This document shows, piece by piece, positions 63,330 through 64,000 of a DNA stretch of 64,000 nt. Position 1 is the stretch's first letter. Each line of letters starts with the position of its first letter. Both the position numbers and the translations under genes were made by a program. The notes beneath the pieces are model-generated. The model had not been told where the DNA came from. It did no database searches and was given only the letters and a program-made list of their open reading frames with translations. The stretch comes from Corynebacterium deserti GIMN1.010 (GTDB taxonomy: Bacteria > Actinomycetota > Actinomycetes > Mycobacteriales > Mycobacteriaceae): the NCBI RefSeq assembly GCF_001277995.1, contig NZ_CP009220.1, positions 930,001 to 994,000 on the forward strand, written 5' to 3'.

Positions 63330-64000
63330 ATGAGCTCCCCAGTATCACTAGAAAACGCGGCGTCGACAAGCAATAAGCGCGTGGTGGCATTCCACGAGTT
63401 GCCCAGCCCAGCAGACCTGATCGCGGCGAATCCACTGACGGCCACGCAGGCGACCAAGGTGGAAAAGGATCGTCAAGACATCGCCGACATCTTCGCAGGT
63501 GATGATGATCGCCTCGTCGTCGTTGTGGGGCCATGCTCGGTGCACGACCCTGAGGCTGCGATCGATTACGCAAACCGCTTGGCACCGTTGGCTAAGCGCC
63601 TGAACCAGGATCTGAAGATCGTCATGCGCGTCTACTTCGAAAAGCCTCGCACCACCGTGGGCTGGAAAGGCCTGATCAACGATCCGCACCTCAATGAAAC
63701 CTACGACATTCCAGAGGGGTTGCGCTTGGCGCGCAAAGTGCTTATCGACGTAGTCAACCTTGACCTTCCTGTGGGATGTGAATTCCTTGAGCCTTCCAGC
63801 CCTCAGTACTACGCAGATACTGTGGCCTGGGGAGCTATCGGCGCGCGCACCACGGAATCTCAGGTTCACCGTCAGCTGGCATCCGGTATGTCCATGCCAA
63901 TTGGTTTCAAAAACGGTACCGACGGAAACGTCCAGGTGGCGATTGATGCGGTGCAGGCTGCGCAGAACCCTCACTTCTTCTTCGGAACCTCTGATGACGG
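63330..64000 (+). CDS. aroF: 3-deoxy-7-phosphoheptulonate synthase (class I DAHP synthase), partial
   Basis: The first 223 residues are present; the gene runs past the window end. DAHP synthase joins erythrose-4-phosphate and phosphoenolpyruvate, the entry step of aromatic synthesis. VVVGPCSVHDPEAAIDYANRL (the Cys of the metal site) and VYFEKPRTTVGWKGLINDP match class I enzymes. The N-terminus resembles the tyrosine-sensitive C. glutamicum enzyme. GAAAGG lies 9 nt before the ATG. Control appears to combine feedback with the leader attenuator. A motif copy lies at 63360-63371. Confidence 0.92.
   Translation, partial: MSSPVSLENAASTSNKRVVAFHELPSPADLIAANPLTATQATKVEKDRQDIADIFAGDDDRLVVVVGPCSVHDPEAAIDYANRLAPLAKRLNQDLKIVMRVYFEKPRTTVGWKGLINDPHLNETYDIPEGLRLARKVLIDVVNLDLPVGCEFLEPSSPQYYADTVAWGAIGARTTESQVHRQLASGMSMPIGFKNGTDGNVQVAIDAVQAAQNPHFFFGTSDD

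Overview
The window is a 64 kb piece of chromosome from Corynebacterium glutamicum or a very close relative. The evidence is gene content and order. There is a porB/porC cell-wall channel pair, a secreted mycolyltransferase beside an MmpL transporter, a mycothiol amidase (mca), the iron regulator ripA behind a DtxR-like box, the lysine permease lysI, the NADP-type GAPDH gapB, and a urea transporter operon behind paired AmtR-like boxes. Several genes appear leaderless, with a TANNNT -10 element about 6-8 nt before the start codon, as is common in this group. I see no prophage, CRISPR array, intact insertion sequence or rRNA.

Layout. 1-12.3 kb: a partial monooxygenase-like gene, polyphosphate kinase ppk2A, a HAD phosphatase, a hydroxyacyl-CoA hydrolase, two unknown genes, then an envelope group (mycolyltransferase, TetR regulator, MmpL transporter), an RraA-like protein and a GAP-family membrane protein. 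12.3-13.6 kb: non-coding, with fragments that look like a decayed DUF222/HNH gene. 13.6-25.7 kb: prfC, urtABCDE, two peptidyl-tRNA hydrolase paralogues about 3 kb apart, a nitronate monooxygenase-like gene, gapB, rplY and a glyoxalase-fold gene. 25.7-34.5 kb: the glmU-prs-alkylation repair cluster, an MFS transporter, a Tat-exported multicopper oxidase, a YihY-type membrane protein and a wrecked ABC transporter gene. 34.5-51 kb: ggtB, tRNA-Gln, a TetR regulator overlapping mfd, a heterodimeric ABC exporter, an MprF-like lipid aminoacyltransferase with a partner esterase, and lysI. 51-64 kb: mazG, porC, porB, a transglycosylase, the eno-ftsB-DUF501-ppx2 cluster, an unusually short tRNA-Leu(UAA), ripA, a Bax-inhibitor-like protein, greA, mca, and a DAHP synthase gene behind a leader that encodes Phe-Tyr-Phe.

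Functional themes are nitrogen scavenging (urt with AmtR-like boxes), envelope building (mycolyltransferase, MmpL, porins, glmU, MprF-like), central metabolism (gapB, eno, prs, DAHP synthase), polyphosphate (ppk2A and ppx2), and translation or transcription quality control (prfC, pth, rplY, greA, mfd).

The strongest unexplained signal is not a gene. A 12-bp motif, GCTTNTCGACGC (N fully variable), occurs exactly 20 times by my reading, about once per 3.2 kb. It lies in both orientations, in coding and non-coding DNA alike, where far less than one copy is expected by chance. Other points worth a second look are the aromatic attenuator, the class-I-like tRNA-Leu(UAA), a nearly fused bidirectional promoter, and a 10-bp triplication that broke the ABC gene.
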